Shown here piece by piece: positions 35,685 to 43,979 of a DNA stretch of 64,000 nt; position 1 is the first letter of the stretch; each line of letters begins with the position of its first letter. A model generated the notes under the pieces. It was not told where the DNA came from and ran no database searches. It saw nothing but the letters and a program-made list of their open reading frames with translations. The position numbers and the translations under genes are program-made. The stretch spans positions 62,001 to 126,000 of the forward strand of contig JAIOZY010000003.1 of the NCBI GenBank assembly GCA_021740385.1, given 5' to 3'. The stretch is from Prolixibacteraceae bacterium (GTDB lineage Bacteria; Bacteroidota; Bacteroidia; Bacteroidales; Prolixibacteraceae).

Positions 35685-37172
35685 ATGAAAAAACAAATTA
35701 CCCTTCTTGCTTTTCTATTGATTGGCCAACTTCTTTGGGCCCAACCCCCCAATGCATGGATCAACGAAATCCATTACGACAACACCGGTTCCGATGTGAA
35801 TGAAATGGTTGAAATAGTAATTGAAAATCCCGGTTCGTATACCCTTGGCGACTTCACCCTTAGCCTGTACAACGGTAACGGAGGTTCATTTTACCAAAGT
35901 ATTACACTTAACCAATTTACCACCGGCGATAACATCAATGCATTTTACATTTACTCACGATACATTACCGGTATTCAAAACGGTTCACCCGATGGCATTT
36001 CGCTCGATTACCAGGGAACGCTTATTCAGTTTTTAAGTTATGAAGGAACTTTTGTTGCTGCCAACGGGCCTGCCAACGGGGTAACTTCCACCGATATTGG
36101 CGTGAATGAAACGGGATCGACAGGCACCAGTGAATCGCTACAACTTGGTGGCAACGGTACCGCTTATGCCGATTTTACCTGGAATGTACCGGCAACAGCC
36201 ACCCCAGGCAGTTTCAACAACGGCCAAAGCATAGGGGGAATATCGCTGCCCACCATACTTACAGCCCCCTCGACATTAACCGGCTTTTTGTACCAAACCG
36301 GTAGCGGGCCAAGCGCCAGCCAGTCGTTTACCGTTAGTGGCACAAATCTTACAGGCGATATAACCATAACGCCCCCTTCTGCTTATGAAATATCAACTGA
36401 TGATGCTACTTTTCAAAGTACAGATATTGTGCTTCCCGAAACCGGCGGACTTGTTGCACCAACCGATATTTTTGTAAGACTGATGGCCGGTTTGCCCGTA
36501 TCGCCCTATAACCAGAATGTAATGCTGTTGTCGCCCGGGGCAACCAACAAAACGGTAAGCTGCAACGGCGATGTGATCCCGGTTATGCCGCAATTGGTGA
36601 TAAACGAAATTCATGCCGACCCCGATGCAGCAAACGGCGATGCCAATAACGACGGGGTAGTCGATTCCTCGGACGATGAGTTTGTTGAAATTGTGAACAA
36701 CGACACGTACCCGGTTGACCTATCGGGCTATACCCTGAGCGACGGTATTGGCGTGAAACATTTTTTCTGGGGCATTACCCTCAACCCCAACGAAGCGATT
36801 GTGGTTTTTGGCGGTGGAACACCAACCGGTTTTGAGACCTATGCCTTAACGGCCTGGGGCGGCAGCCTGGGATTGAACAATAGTGGCGATGTTGTAACAT
36901 TGAAAGATGCCGCTTCGTATGTAGTCGATTCCTATTCCTACGGATCGGAAGGTGGCGATAACCAGTCGCTTACCCGCGACCCCGACCTTACCGGCCCTTT
37001 TGTGCAACACACCACGGCAAGCGGTTCGGGTGGCAGTTTGTTTTCGCCCGGCAACCACGTTGATGATTCGCCGTTTACCCTGCCTCCCCCGGCAGTACCG
37101 GTACACTGGATGTATAGCCTGCTGATTTTTTTAGTGGCCGGGTTAGCCATTGTACTGAAATTTAAACGGTAA
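35685..37172 (+). CDS. Exported lamin-tail-domain (LTD) protein with C-terminal membrane anchor/sorting tail
   Basis: The product has 495 residues. A signal peptide (LLIGQLLWAQ) is followed by a first LTD domain (NAWINEIHYDNTGSDVNEMV, about 22-170). A beta-sandwich domain common in Bacteroidota extracellular proteins follows (LTGDITITPPSAYEIS; about 190-300). A second LTD (LVINEIHADPDAANG, then DEFVEIVNNDTYPVDLSGYT) contains a calcium-loop-like DANNDGVVDSSDD. The end is unusual: VPVHWMYSLLIFLVAGLAIV plus LKFKR, a hydrophobic helix followed by basic residues instead of a T9SS domain. That layout matches exosortase-type or other C-terminal sorting signals. It is probably surface-located. LTD domains often accompany nucleases or adhesins, but no catalytic domain is present. 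Confidence 0.85.
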   Translation: MKKQITLLAFLLIGQLLWAQPPNAWINEIHYDNTGSDVNEMVEIVIENPGSYTLGDFTLSLYNGNGGSFYQSITLNQFTTGDNINAFYIYSRYITGIQNGSPDGISLDYQGTLIQFLSYEGTFVAANGPANGVTSTDIGVNETGSTGTSESLQLGGNGTAYADFTWNVPATATPGSFNNGQSIGGISLPTILTAPSTLTGFLYQTGSGPSASQSFTVSGTNLTGDITITPPSAYEISTDDATFQSTDIVLPETGGLVAPTDIFVRLMAGLPVSPYNQNVMLLSPGATNKTVSCNGDVIPVMPQLVINEIHADPDAANGDANNDGVVDSSDDEFVEIVNNDTYPVDLSGYTLSDGIGVKHFFWGITLNPNEAIVVFGGGTPTGFETYALTAWGGSLGLNNSGDVVTLKDAASYVVDSYSYGSEGGDNQSLTRDPDLTGPFVQHTTASGSGGSLFSPGNHVDDSPFTLPPPAVPVHWMYSLLIFLVAGLAIVLKFKR

Positions 37173-37270
37173 TTTGCCAATTGATTTCAATTCCCTAAAT
37201 AATTGGTTTAATTCCTCAAACTTGCTATTTTTATCGCTTGTCAAAAAAAAGTCAAAACAACGCGAAAGCC

Positions 37271-37942
37271 ATGAAGAATAAAATTGTTTTACTAATCGTT
37301 TTTTGCTTTTTAGGAATGCTGGGACACGCCCAGTATGCCTACCGCATCGAGGCCAATATTTTTACCAAAACACGCCTGGCCGACAGTACTTTTCAAATAA
37401 GCAAAGGCACACTTTTCTACGATAAGAACATTAAAAAGATCATTTTCGATTTTACCTTTCCTGAAAGGGAAAAAGTTGTTTTGTTCGACACCATCATGTA
37501 CACGTTCAGGGCCGATACCCTCTATTCAAAATCGTTAAACCTGCTCATCCCCGACCAATCGTTGTTCCATTTTATGCTTTCGGGTAAAATGGCCAACTTC
37601 GGGCTCGACGAAGCCAATTTCGAAATGAAAGGGTTTGAAAAGAAAAAAGACATGATTATTACCACATGGATACCACCCGAACACATGAAAGAAATCATTT
37701 CGAAAGTGCTGATTGCCACAAAAAATAAACTGCTTTATTCCGTTACCATGGTCGATGCAGAAGGGGAAGTTATGAACCGCCAGATATTAAAAAACTACGA
37801 ATTTATACAAGGCATTGAAATCCCTTCGGAACTGCTCATTGCTACTTATGCCAAAAGCGGTACAATATACCAGGTCATCAACCTTGACAATATAATTTTA
37901 AACGATCCGGAAAATGATGCAAACTATGACAAAGAATTATAA
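37271..37942 (+). CDS. Periplasmic LolA-like protein, first gene of an envelope cluster
   Basis: The product has 223 residues from the ATG at 37271; the frame is open to a TTG at 37238, which adds 11 residues before the signal. The signal peptide is KIVLLIVFCFLGMLGHAQ. The rest is a beta-rich domain (FQISKGTLFYDKNIKKIIFD, ERKV-like FPEREKVVLFDTIMYTF, a long WIPPEHMKEIISKVLI segment). It resembles the unclosed beta-barrel of outer-membrane lipoprotein carriers (LolA/LolB), but the similarity is by pattern only. Its stop is 46 bases before the YidD-like gene. The next four genes overlap one another, so this is probably the first gene of an operon. Confidence 0.75.
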   Translation: MKNKIVLLIVFCFLGMLGHAQYAYRIEANIFTKTRLADSTFQISKGTLFYDKNIKKIIFDFTFPEREKVVLFDTIMYTFRADTLYSKSLNLLIPDQSLFHFMLSGKMANFGLDEANFEMKGFEKKKDMIITTWIPPEHMKEIISKVLIATKNKLLYSVTMVDAEGEVMNRQILKNYEFIQGIEIPSELLIATYAKSGTIYQVINLDNIILNDPENDANYDKEL

Positions 37943-37953
37943 CGGCCTCCCCT

Positions 37954-37974
37954 TTCCCCTTCCAAGGAGGGGAA
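37954..37974. repeat. C-rich/G-rich inverted repeat between two cluster genes
   Basis: TTCCCCTTCC (37954-37963) and GGAGGGGAA (37966-37974) pair with one bulged base. Purine/pyrimidine-rich hairpins of this kind are a common intergenic element in Bacteroidota. No T-tract follows, so it is probably not a terminator; it may tune mRNA stability between the genes. Confidence 0.55.
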
Positions 37975-37988
37975 GTAAGGAAAATGCA

Positions 37989-38459
37989 ATGAAATACATT
38001 TCCCAAATAAATTTCGAAATGCCTCTATTTCAAAAATGTAAAACATTATTTAATTGCAATTCGTTTGAAAAGGGAATAATAACTGCGGTTTTGCTTGTAC
38101 TTTTTTCATTACCGGCATTTTCACAAAGCCCTTCGAAATTTACCCGGCTGAAAGGGCTCAATAAACCCAAAGAAAAAACCGATTTTTCGAAATACCTTAA
38201 AAACAGCAAAAACGAACTGGAAGCCACAGCTGCCTTGCTTTTCATCGGGTATAAAGATTTTTTGTCGTCGCAAGACATGAACAGTTGCGTGTTTACACCC
38301 TCGTGTTCGGTTTATGCCATTGAAAGTGTAAAGAAGAGAAACATTTTCGAAGCATATTTGATGACATTCGACCGCTTGTCACGCTGTCACCCGTTTATAA
38401 AAAATGAAGAATACCCGTATAACTTCGAAACACAGAAATATTATGACCCGGTACACTAA
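37989..38459 (+). CDS. YidD-like protein with an N-terminal export signal
   Basis: The product has 156 residues from the ATG at 37989. The C-terminal half is a YidD domain (PF01809): FIGYKDFLSSQDMNSCVFTP, SCSVYAIE, and DRLSRCHPF, with the three family cysteines at 100, 106 and 133. YidD normally is an 80-residue amphipathic protein at the inner face of the membrane that assists YidC insertion. Here the domain follows about 45 residues ending in a cleavable-looking hydrophobic stretch (GIITAVLLVLFSLPAFSQ), which suggests an extracytoplasmic location. The 3' end overlaps the next gene by 17 bases. The YidD family is confident; export and function are inferences. Confidence 0.88.
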   Translation: MKYISQINFEMPLFQKCKTLFNCNSFEKGIITAVLLVLFSLPAFSQSPSKFTRLKGLNKPKEKTDFSKYLKNSKNELEATAALLFIGYKDFLSSQDMNSCVFTPSCSVYAIESVKKRNIFEAYLMTFDRLSRCHPFIKNEEYPYNFETQKYYDPVH

Positions 38460-39279
38460 ACTGCTTATTATACCCTTATTATTATTTACAGGGTTTGCCT
38501 TTGCTCAACAAAACAACCCGTACGACTGTGAAAATTCGAAACGCTTTGCCGGCTACCTGTTCAACACCGGCCAATATGAGCTATCGATGCACGAACTGGA
38601 ACGCATCGGTTTCTTTTGCGATTACGATTCAACATCGCAACTCACACTACTGAAAGCATACCGGAAATTAAAGAAATATAACAAAGCCAACACCTTTTAC
38701 GATGGCATTGGATATGAAAACATTAAAAGCCTTTCGCCCGAATTCAGGGAAGAATACATCCGGTTACTCATGACCCAGCAACGCTACACCGATGTACAAA
38801 AAAGCATTTCGACAGATATACCGATAATACAAAAATACGAACACCTTTTAGGGACAAATTTATTGCTGAAAAAATGGGAAGAAGCGTACCAGCTTAGCCT
38901 GCGTGATGTACCCAAAACCAATTACAAAACCCTGGGGTTAAAGAATGTTGCTGAAAAGAGCTATTCTGCAAAACGGAAAAGCCCCGTGCTGGCAGCGCTT
39001 ATGTCAGTTGTTTTGCCCGGCAGCGGTAAAGCCTATTGCGGTTACTGGGGCGACGCAGCCATTTCGTTCAGCTTCGTGGCCTCGGGTGCATTTTTTGCCA
39101 TCAGGGGTTTTCAGGAATACGGTACCAACAATGCTTACCCCTGGATAATTGGGGGAATTGCCTTCAGTTATTATGTGGCAAATATTTACGGCGGGGCAAC
39201 CTCGGCAATCAGATACAACGATAACATTGACCATGGTTTTATTCATGAAACAGAAGAGATTTTATATTCTGATTATTAA
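38443..39279 (+). CDS. TPR-like exported protein with C-terminal PGSGK membrane helices (paralog A)
   Basis: The product has 278 residues from the ATG at 38443, overlapping the YidD-like gene by 17 bases. A signal peptide (IPLLLFTGFAFAQ) is followed by helical TPR-like repeats (about 25-170; RFAGYLFNTGQYELSMHELE). Then comes KRKSPVLAALMSVVLPGSGK followed by AYCGYWGDAAISF, and two or three membrane helices up to residue 260. The SPxLAAxxSxxLPGxGxxY pattern is seen in Bacteroidota DUF5683-like proteins. The next gene has the same architecture, so they look like tandem paralogs. Function unknown. Confidence 0.8.
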   Translation: MTRYTKLLIIPLLLFTGFAFAQQNNPYDCENSKRFAGYLFNTGQYELSMHELERIGFFCDYDSTSQLTLLKAYRKLKKYNKANTFYDGIGYENIKSLSPEFREEYIRLLMTQQRYTDVQKSISTDIPIIQKYEHLLGTNLLLKKWEEAYQLSLRDVPKTNYKTLGLKNVAEKSYSAKRKSPVLAALMSVVLPGSGKAYCGYWGDAAISFSFVASGAFFAIRGFQEYGTNNAYPWIIGGIAFSYYVANIYGGATSAIRYNDNIDHGFIHETEEILYSDY

Positions 39280-40105
39280 TGTGCTAATCGGCATTACGCT
39301 TCACGCCCAGCAATTGGGTGATGTTGTACAATTTGCCGATTCGCAGTTCAATAAAGGAAATTTTTCAATTGCAGCACAGGAATACAACCGTGCCCTCTTT
39401 TTCGGGTACGACGACATTGGCTACCTCTCGATGAAAATCGGGCATTGTTACATCGAACTATCGGATTATGAACAGGCCGCCAGTTTTTACGACCGCTCGT
39501 ACCGCTACGCTTCTAACGACAGCATTAAAAACGAAGCTGTGCTTGGCAAAACATTTTGCCTGGTGATGAATTCCGAGCATGTTTATGCTTTAAGTGAACT
39601 GTTAAATTTAACCACCCCAATAACCCGCGAACAGGAAGTGCAATCGTACTTCTTAAGCGGCATTGCCCATTACGGCCTCGAAAACGACACGCTGGCCTTT
39701 GAAAATTTCAATTCTGCCCTTGAATCAGCCGGCATTAACGACTCGTTGAAAACAGTGCTGCAAACCGAGTTCGAAAAAGTATACCGGTACAAAAAACGCT
39801 TCAACCCTACCCGTTCGTACATTTTGAGCGCCATTATTCCGGGCTCGGGACAAACGGCCGTTGGTGCTTTTAAAGAAGGGATCAATTCGCTGATCTTGCT
39901 ATCTGTTCTGTACTATTTAACATTCGAAGTGGCCATTTCTTTCTCTGTTCTCGATGCCATTATTACCTTTCTGCCCTGGTTTCAGCGTTATTATTTCGGG
40001 GGCATGGAAAAGGCCAAAGGGCTGGCCGTTTCCAAAATTGAAAAAGAGCGGTATAAATCTTACCTGCAAATTCTTGAACATACCACACCCGATGCCTATC
40101 GATGA
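39245..40105 (+). CDS. TPR-like exported protein with C-terminal PGSGQ membrane helices (paralog B)
   Basis: The product has 286 residues from the ATG at 39245 (MKQKRFYILIINVLIGITLH), which overlaps the preceding gene by 35 bases. The frame upstream to 39149 lies inside that gene and is rejected. TPR-like helices run from about 25 to 185 (FADSQFNKGNFSIAAQEYNR; YIELSDYEQAASFYDRSYRY). RSYILSAIIPGSGQTAVGAF starts near residue 190 and leads into two membrane helices. The layout repeats that of the upstream gene, with low sequence identity. Its stop overlaps the start of the DUF4294 gene (ATGA), which indicates coupled translation. Confidence 0.8.
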   Translation: MKQKRFYILIINVLIGITLHAQQLGDVVQFADSQFNKGNFSIAAQEYNRALFFGYDDIGYLSMKIGHCYIELSDYEQAASFYDRSYRYASNDSIKNEAVLGKTFCLVMNSEHVYALSELLNLTTPITREQEVQSYFLSGIAHYGLENDTLAFENFNSALESAGINDSLKTVLQTEFEKVYRYKKRFNPTRSYILSAIIPGSGQTAVGAFKEGINSLILLSVLYYLTFEVAISFSVLDAIITFLPWFQRYYFGGMEKAKGLAVSKIEKERYKSYLQILEHTTPDAYR

Positions 40106-40647
40106 AAATACGTCTGGCAAATAGCTTTATAACCATGGCGCTAATGGGTTCAATCTTATTACTGCCGAATTCGTCGGCTATGGCACGAAGAAACGACAAC
40201 GGCGAAAGATTACGCGACGATATGCATAAAATATGGCCTTTTCTCCAAACCGTGAAAATTGAATACAACCTGGTACAGGCCCAGCTCGAATTCATGACCG
40301 ACCTGGCCGAACGGGATACGTTTCTTTACAACTACGAACAATACGTAAAAAAAGCCTATTTCAACGAACTTATCAAGCTCAACACCAGGCAGGGGAAGTT
40401 ACTCCTGCTGCTGATACACCGCGAGCTTGGCAAAACCCCGTTTGAACTGCTCCGCTTATACCTCGACTTTGAACGGGCAACATTCTGGCAAAAATTTGCA
40501 AAATTCCTCGGCGCCGACCTGAAAGAAAAATACATTGCCCGAAACCATCCCGAAATGGAAGCCATTATTGAAGAGCTCGACTCGCTGCAAAATCCGGTGA
40601 TCAATCCTTCCGAAGAATTTTTTATTGAACCGGTTATATCTCGTTAA
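40102..40647 (+). CDS. DUF4294-like exported protein
   Basis: The product has 181 residues. A signal-like N-terminus (FITMALMGSILLLPNSSAMA) is followed by a helical domain with LNTRQGKLLLLLIHRELGKT, PFELLRLYLDF and RATFWQKFAKFLGADLKEKY. The RQGKxLLxLIxRExG pattern is that of the Bacteroidota DUF4294 family, of unknown function. It is the last gene of the five-gene cluster, joined to the previous gene by an ATGA overlap. No terminator is obvious downstream. Confidence 0.8.
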   Translation: MKIRLANSFITMALMGSILLLPNSSAMARRNDNGERLRDDMHKIWPFLQTVKIEYNLVQAQLEFMTDLAERDTFLYNYEQYVKKAYFNELIKLNTRQGKLLLLLIHRELGKTPFELLRLYLDFERATFWQKFAKFLGADLKEKYIARNHPEMEAIIEELDSLQNPVINPSEEFFIEPVISR

Positions 40648-40826
40648 ACCGGGTTAAGAATAATTAGAGTTATACCAGGTAAAACATTACAAATCCCTGA
40701 AAAAAATAAATTTCATCTTTTTATTCAAAACATCTTGACTTAAATAGGTTACAATTTGTAACTTGTATCCTTGTCTGCATACGTGAACTAATTAAATTCT
40801 TTATATAAACAATTTACAAACACATT

Positions 40827-43800
40827 ATGAAAACGCTTTTAAATGACCTGCAAAAAAATTCGTTCGTACTTATAAAAACAACTGCAACCCTTTTTCTTAT
40901 TGCTCTTGTACTGATGATCCCGAACACTGTCAACTCCAACACGCTTTCCACGAAAAGCCCGTTGTCAACCCCTTCAACAACGACTTACTGGGATGTTATT
41001 GCCACGCTTGATTTTGGAGGTACTTTCCAGGTTACTGCCGATGCTACCCTGATTACTTCCGGTTCGGTTTTTACCATACACCTTACCACGAAAGAAATTG
41101 CTGGCACAGAAGAAGTACATAATATTACCTTTGAAGGCACGCACGATAATGGCGTTTATACTATATCCAATAATTCATTTAATCCATTTGATGATGAAAC
41201 AGAGGTAACCCTTCACAATGCCGTCTTTACCGTTGACGGAGACAACCTCACAGGGGAAGGTTCATTTTCTGAAACAATTCCGGGTATTGGGGAAATAAAC
41301 GGAACACTTACGGCCACCGGGACAAAAACCGGGGAAGAACCTTTTCTTACGGTCTCTCCGGCTAACCTATCGTTGCCTGCTGCTTCAGGAAGCACGGGTA
41401 CATTTGAGGTTTCGGCAAATGTAAGCTGGAGTGTAATTACTATTGACCGATGGATTTCGGCATTTCCTTCATCGGGCAATAATAACGGAAGTGTATTGGT
41501 GGCGGTTTCTGCTAACAGTTTTCCTTCCGAACGAAGTGCAACAATACTTGTTACCGGCGAAGGCGTTTCAACAAAAATTGTTACGGTTACACAGGCAGCA
41601 AACGGTGATTTGACATTTCAATATCCCGTGCCCCGTTACGGCCACTCGGCATCGAAAATATGCAAGTTTGTTTATTTGCTGGGAGGAAGAAACTACCACG
41701 GTATGCTGAAAAGCGCATCTTTAAACAATGATCCTAATGCCCATTTGAGTAAAGCCCTGTACCGGTACGATACCATAACCCATGCTATTCATAAACTTAC
41801 CCCCGGTACGATGACCGAAAGCGAACCTTTACCAGGGATAATGGGACACAACGCCATTGTTTTCAGTGGAGAATTGTACGTGTTAAACGGCATACGTAGC
41901 GATACAAACAACCTGAGCACTTACGTTTACGACCCAATAACCTACAGCTGGGAAGAAGACTTTATTCCCATTCCTTATGCTTCCAAAAGCCATGCGTTTG
42001 CTTCACTTGAAAATCCCCGATCGACAGCTTGGGTCGTATTTGGTGGCCAGAAAGGGGAAAGCCTTGCTACCGACTCTTGCCACAGGTTTGAAAATATGAC
42101 AGGGGTATGGTCAAGCCTGTCCACCATGCCATTGCCCGCCGTTCATAGCGGAGCATCAATTGTTACCAACAATAAATTTTACTGCGTTGGAGGAATGACC
42201 AATGACGGCCCCTCCGGTCAAATAAGTGCATATAACCAGATTGACCGGACATGGAGTATGCTGGAAACCGAATTACCGGCAGCTATGTACGGCATGTCAT
42301 TCGCTTCAATAAAAAACAAGCTTTACCTGTATGGAGGAGCCGGATCATCGGATCTGAAATCGATGAACGCCTATAACCCCGAGCAGTTTTCCACAACGCT
42401 GTACCAGGTTACCATTGATACCCTTAGCGGGGATATTAACATAAATGAACGGGCAAATGGTCTGCCTCCGTTGCTTTACAGTGCAGGATGGACCGAAGAA
42501 AACGAAGGCGATACTTTGTTCTACACATTCGGGGGAATAAATGCCATTTTTCCTGATGGCGATACCCTGCTAACCAACAACTTTTACCGGTTTAATATGA
42601 CCGATAGTCTTGTTCAACAGTACGATACCGTCACTCAAGACTGGGGAGAACTGCATCCCGAAGTTTTTGTATCGGACGATACGTTGAACTTTGAAGCATT
42701 ACAAACATCCGAAAACGCACTTTACATTGCCTCAAACACTACCTGGAACATTTCAAGCGGTCAACCGTGGCTTGATTCCGATGTTGAAACCGCTTCGGGC
42801 AACCAGCTGGTGTTGCTATCTGTTGAAGAAAATACCTCGCTGGAAGAGCGGGAAACGGTTTTGCAAATATCCTGCAACGAAGAATCCATGCATAACATTG
42901 TCGTTATCCAGGCCGGGGCAACGCCAACCCTCTCGGCATCGGTTTCTTCACTTAACATTGGTGCCGAAACGAACAGTACAGCCGATTTTGAAATCAGTTC
43001 GAACACCGAATGGGAAATTGAATGCGATCAGGCCTGGCTTACGGTTGATCCGTTAACGGGAACCGGCAATAATACAATTACCTTAACAGCAGAAGAAAAC
43101 ATCGATCTTACTGAACGAGAGGCAATACTTACCATCACAGCAAACAATACCGAACCGCAAACAGTTACCGTTACCCAGGCCGGAGCTGAACCATTCCTTG
43201 TGATTTCAAATTTTGAAATTATTACTTCAGCAAATGCAAGTACCGATGAAAGCTTCGATGTAAATTCGAATACAACCTGGCAAATTTCGGTTAACGAAAC
43301 ATGGTTAAGTGTTAGTGAGGTAGACGGAACAGGCAATCTTACAATATCGTTGATCATCGAAGAAAACACCTCAATATTCGAACGACTCGCCACAATAAAC
43401 ATTTCGGGTACCGATATACCGGCACAATCAATTACGGTAACCCAGGAGGGTGCGCCGGCAACACTTTCTGTTTCGGAACCTCAACTTGAATTGGATGCTG
43501 AAAACGGCAGTGAAGCAACATTCGATGTTACATCGAATACAACATGGAGCGCTGCTTCCGATCAAACCTGGCTAACGGTTAACCCCGAAACGGGAACCGG
43601 CAATGCCACCGTTACCCTTGTTGCCGAAGAAAATTCGACCGGATCGGAAAGACAAGCCAATATAACAGTTATTGCTGAAGGAACAGAAGCTCAAACCATT
43701 GAAGTTTTACAGGCACCGCTTACCGGATTTACGCAACAGCATTTAAACGGTATCCGGGTTTCACCAAATCCATTTTACGATGGCATAACGGTTAACCCAA

Positions 43801-43979
43801 ACCAGAAAAACATACAGCTTTCGCTATACGACCTGAACGGGCGGTTAATGCTCACACAGGAAATTTCAGAAAAGAAACACATAAAAACAGAAGCATTGCC
43901 CGAAGGTGTTTATATTCTGGAACTGATCAGTCCGAAAGAAATCTTCAAAATGAAAATAATTAAGAAACACTCAAATTAA
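40827..43979 (+). CDS. T9SS-exported protein with five BACON domains and a Kelch propeller
   Basis: The product has 1050 residues. A long signal region (hydrophobic 15-33) is followed by a beta domain (50-168) and a first BACON domain (170-257; LTVSPANLSLPAASGSTGTF). A Kelch-type beta-propeller occupies about 265-600 (YGHSASKICKFVYLLGGRNY and further blades with GG motifs). Four more BACON domains follow (about 609-697, 697-787, 787-875, 875-963), each with NTTWxxS...W(L/S) and TVTQ-like endings. A T9SS sorting domain closes it (VSPNPFYDGITVN ... MKIIKKHSN). BACON domains bind mucins or glycans or act as spacers. It is predicted to be a surface adhesin or glycan-binding protein. Its stop overlaps the convergent lipase-like gene by 4 bases. 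Confidence 0.9.
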   Translation: MKTLLNDLQKNSFVLIKTTATLFLIALVLMIPNTVNSNTLSTKSPLSTPSTTTYWDVIATLDFGGTFQVTADATLITSGSVFTIHLTTKEIAGTEEVHNITFEGTHDNGVYTISNNSFNPFDDETEVTLHNAVFTVDGDNLTGEGSFSETIPGIGEINGTLTATGTKTGEEPFLTVSPANLSLPAASGSTGTFEVSANVSWSVITIDRWISAFPSSGNNNGSVLVAVSANSFPSERSATILVTGEGVSTKIVTVTQAANGDLTFQYPVPRYGHSASKICKFVYLLGGRNYHGMLKSASLNNDPNAHLSKALYRYDTITHAIHKLTPGTMTESEPLPGIMGHNAIVFSGELYVLNGIRSDTNNLSTYVYDPITYSWEEDFIPIPYASKSHAFASLENPRSTAWVVFGGQKGESLATDSCHRFENMTGVWSSLSTMPLPAVHSGASIVTNNKFYCVGGMTNDGPSGQISAYNQIDRTWSMLETELPAAMYGMSFASIKNKLYLYGGAGSSDLKSMNAYNPEQFSTTLYQVTIDTLSGDININERANGLPPLLYSAGWTEENEGDTLFYTFGGINAIFPDGDTLLTNNFYRFNMTDSLVQQYDTVTQDWGELHPEVFVSDDTLNFEALQTSENALYIASNTTWNISSGQPWLDSDVETASGNQLVLLSVEENTSLEERETVLQISCNEESMHNIVVIQAGATPTLSASVSSLNIGAETNSTADFEISSNTEWEIECDQAWLTVDPLTGTGNNTITLTAEENIDLTEREAILTITANNTEPQTVTVTQAGAEPFLVISNFEIITSANASTDESFDVNSNTTWQISVNETWLSVSEVDGTGNLTISLIIEENTSIFERLATINISGTDIPAQSITVTQEGAPATLSVSEPQLELDAENGSEATFDVTSNTTWSAASDQTWLTVNPETGTGNATVTLVAEENSTGSERQANITVIAEGTEAQTIEVLQAPLTGFTQQHLNGIRVSPNPFYDGITVNPNQKNIQLSLYDLNGRLMLTQEISEKKHIKTEALPEGVYILELISPKEIFKMKIIKKHSN

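Noticed and set aside
39149-39244. Upstream extension of PGSG paralog B
   Set aside because: The extra residues lie inside the previous gene and precede a good signal peptide at ATG 39245.
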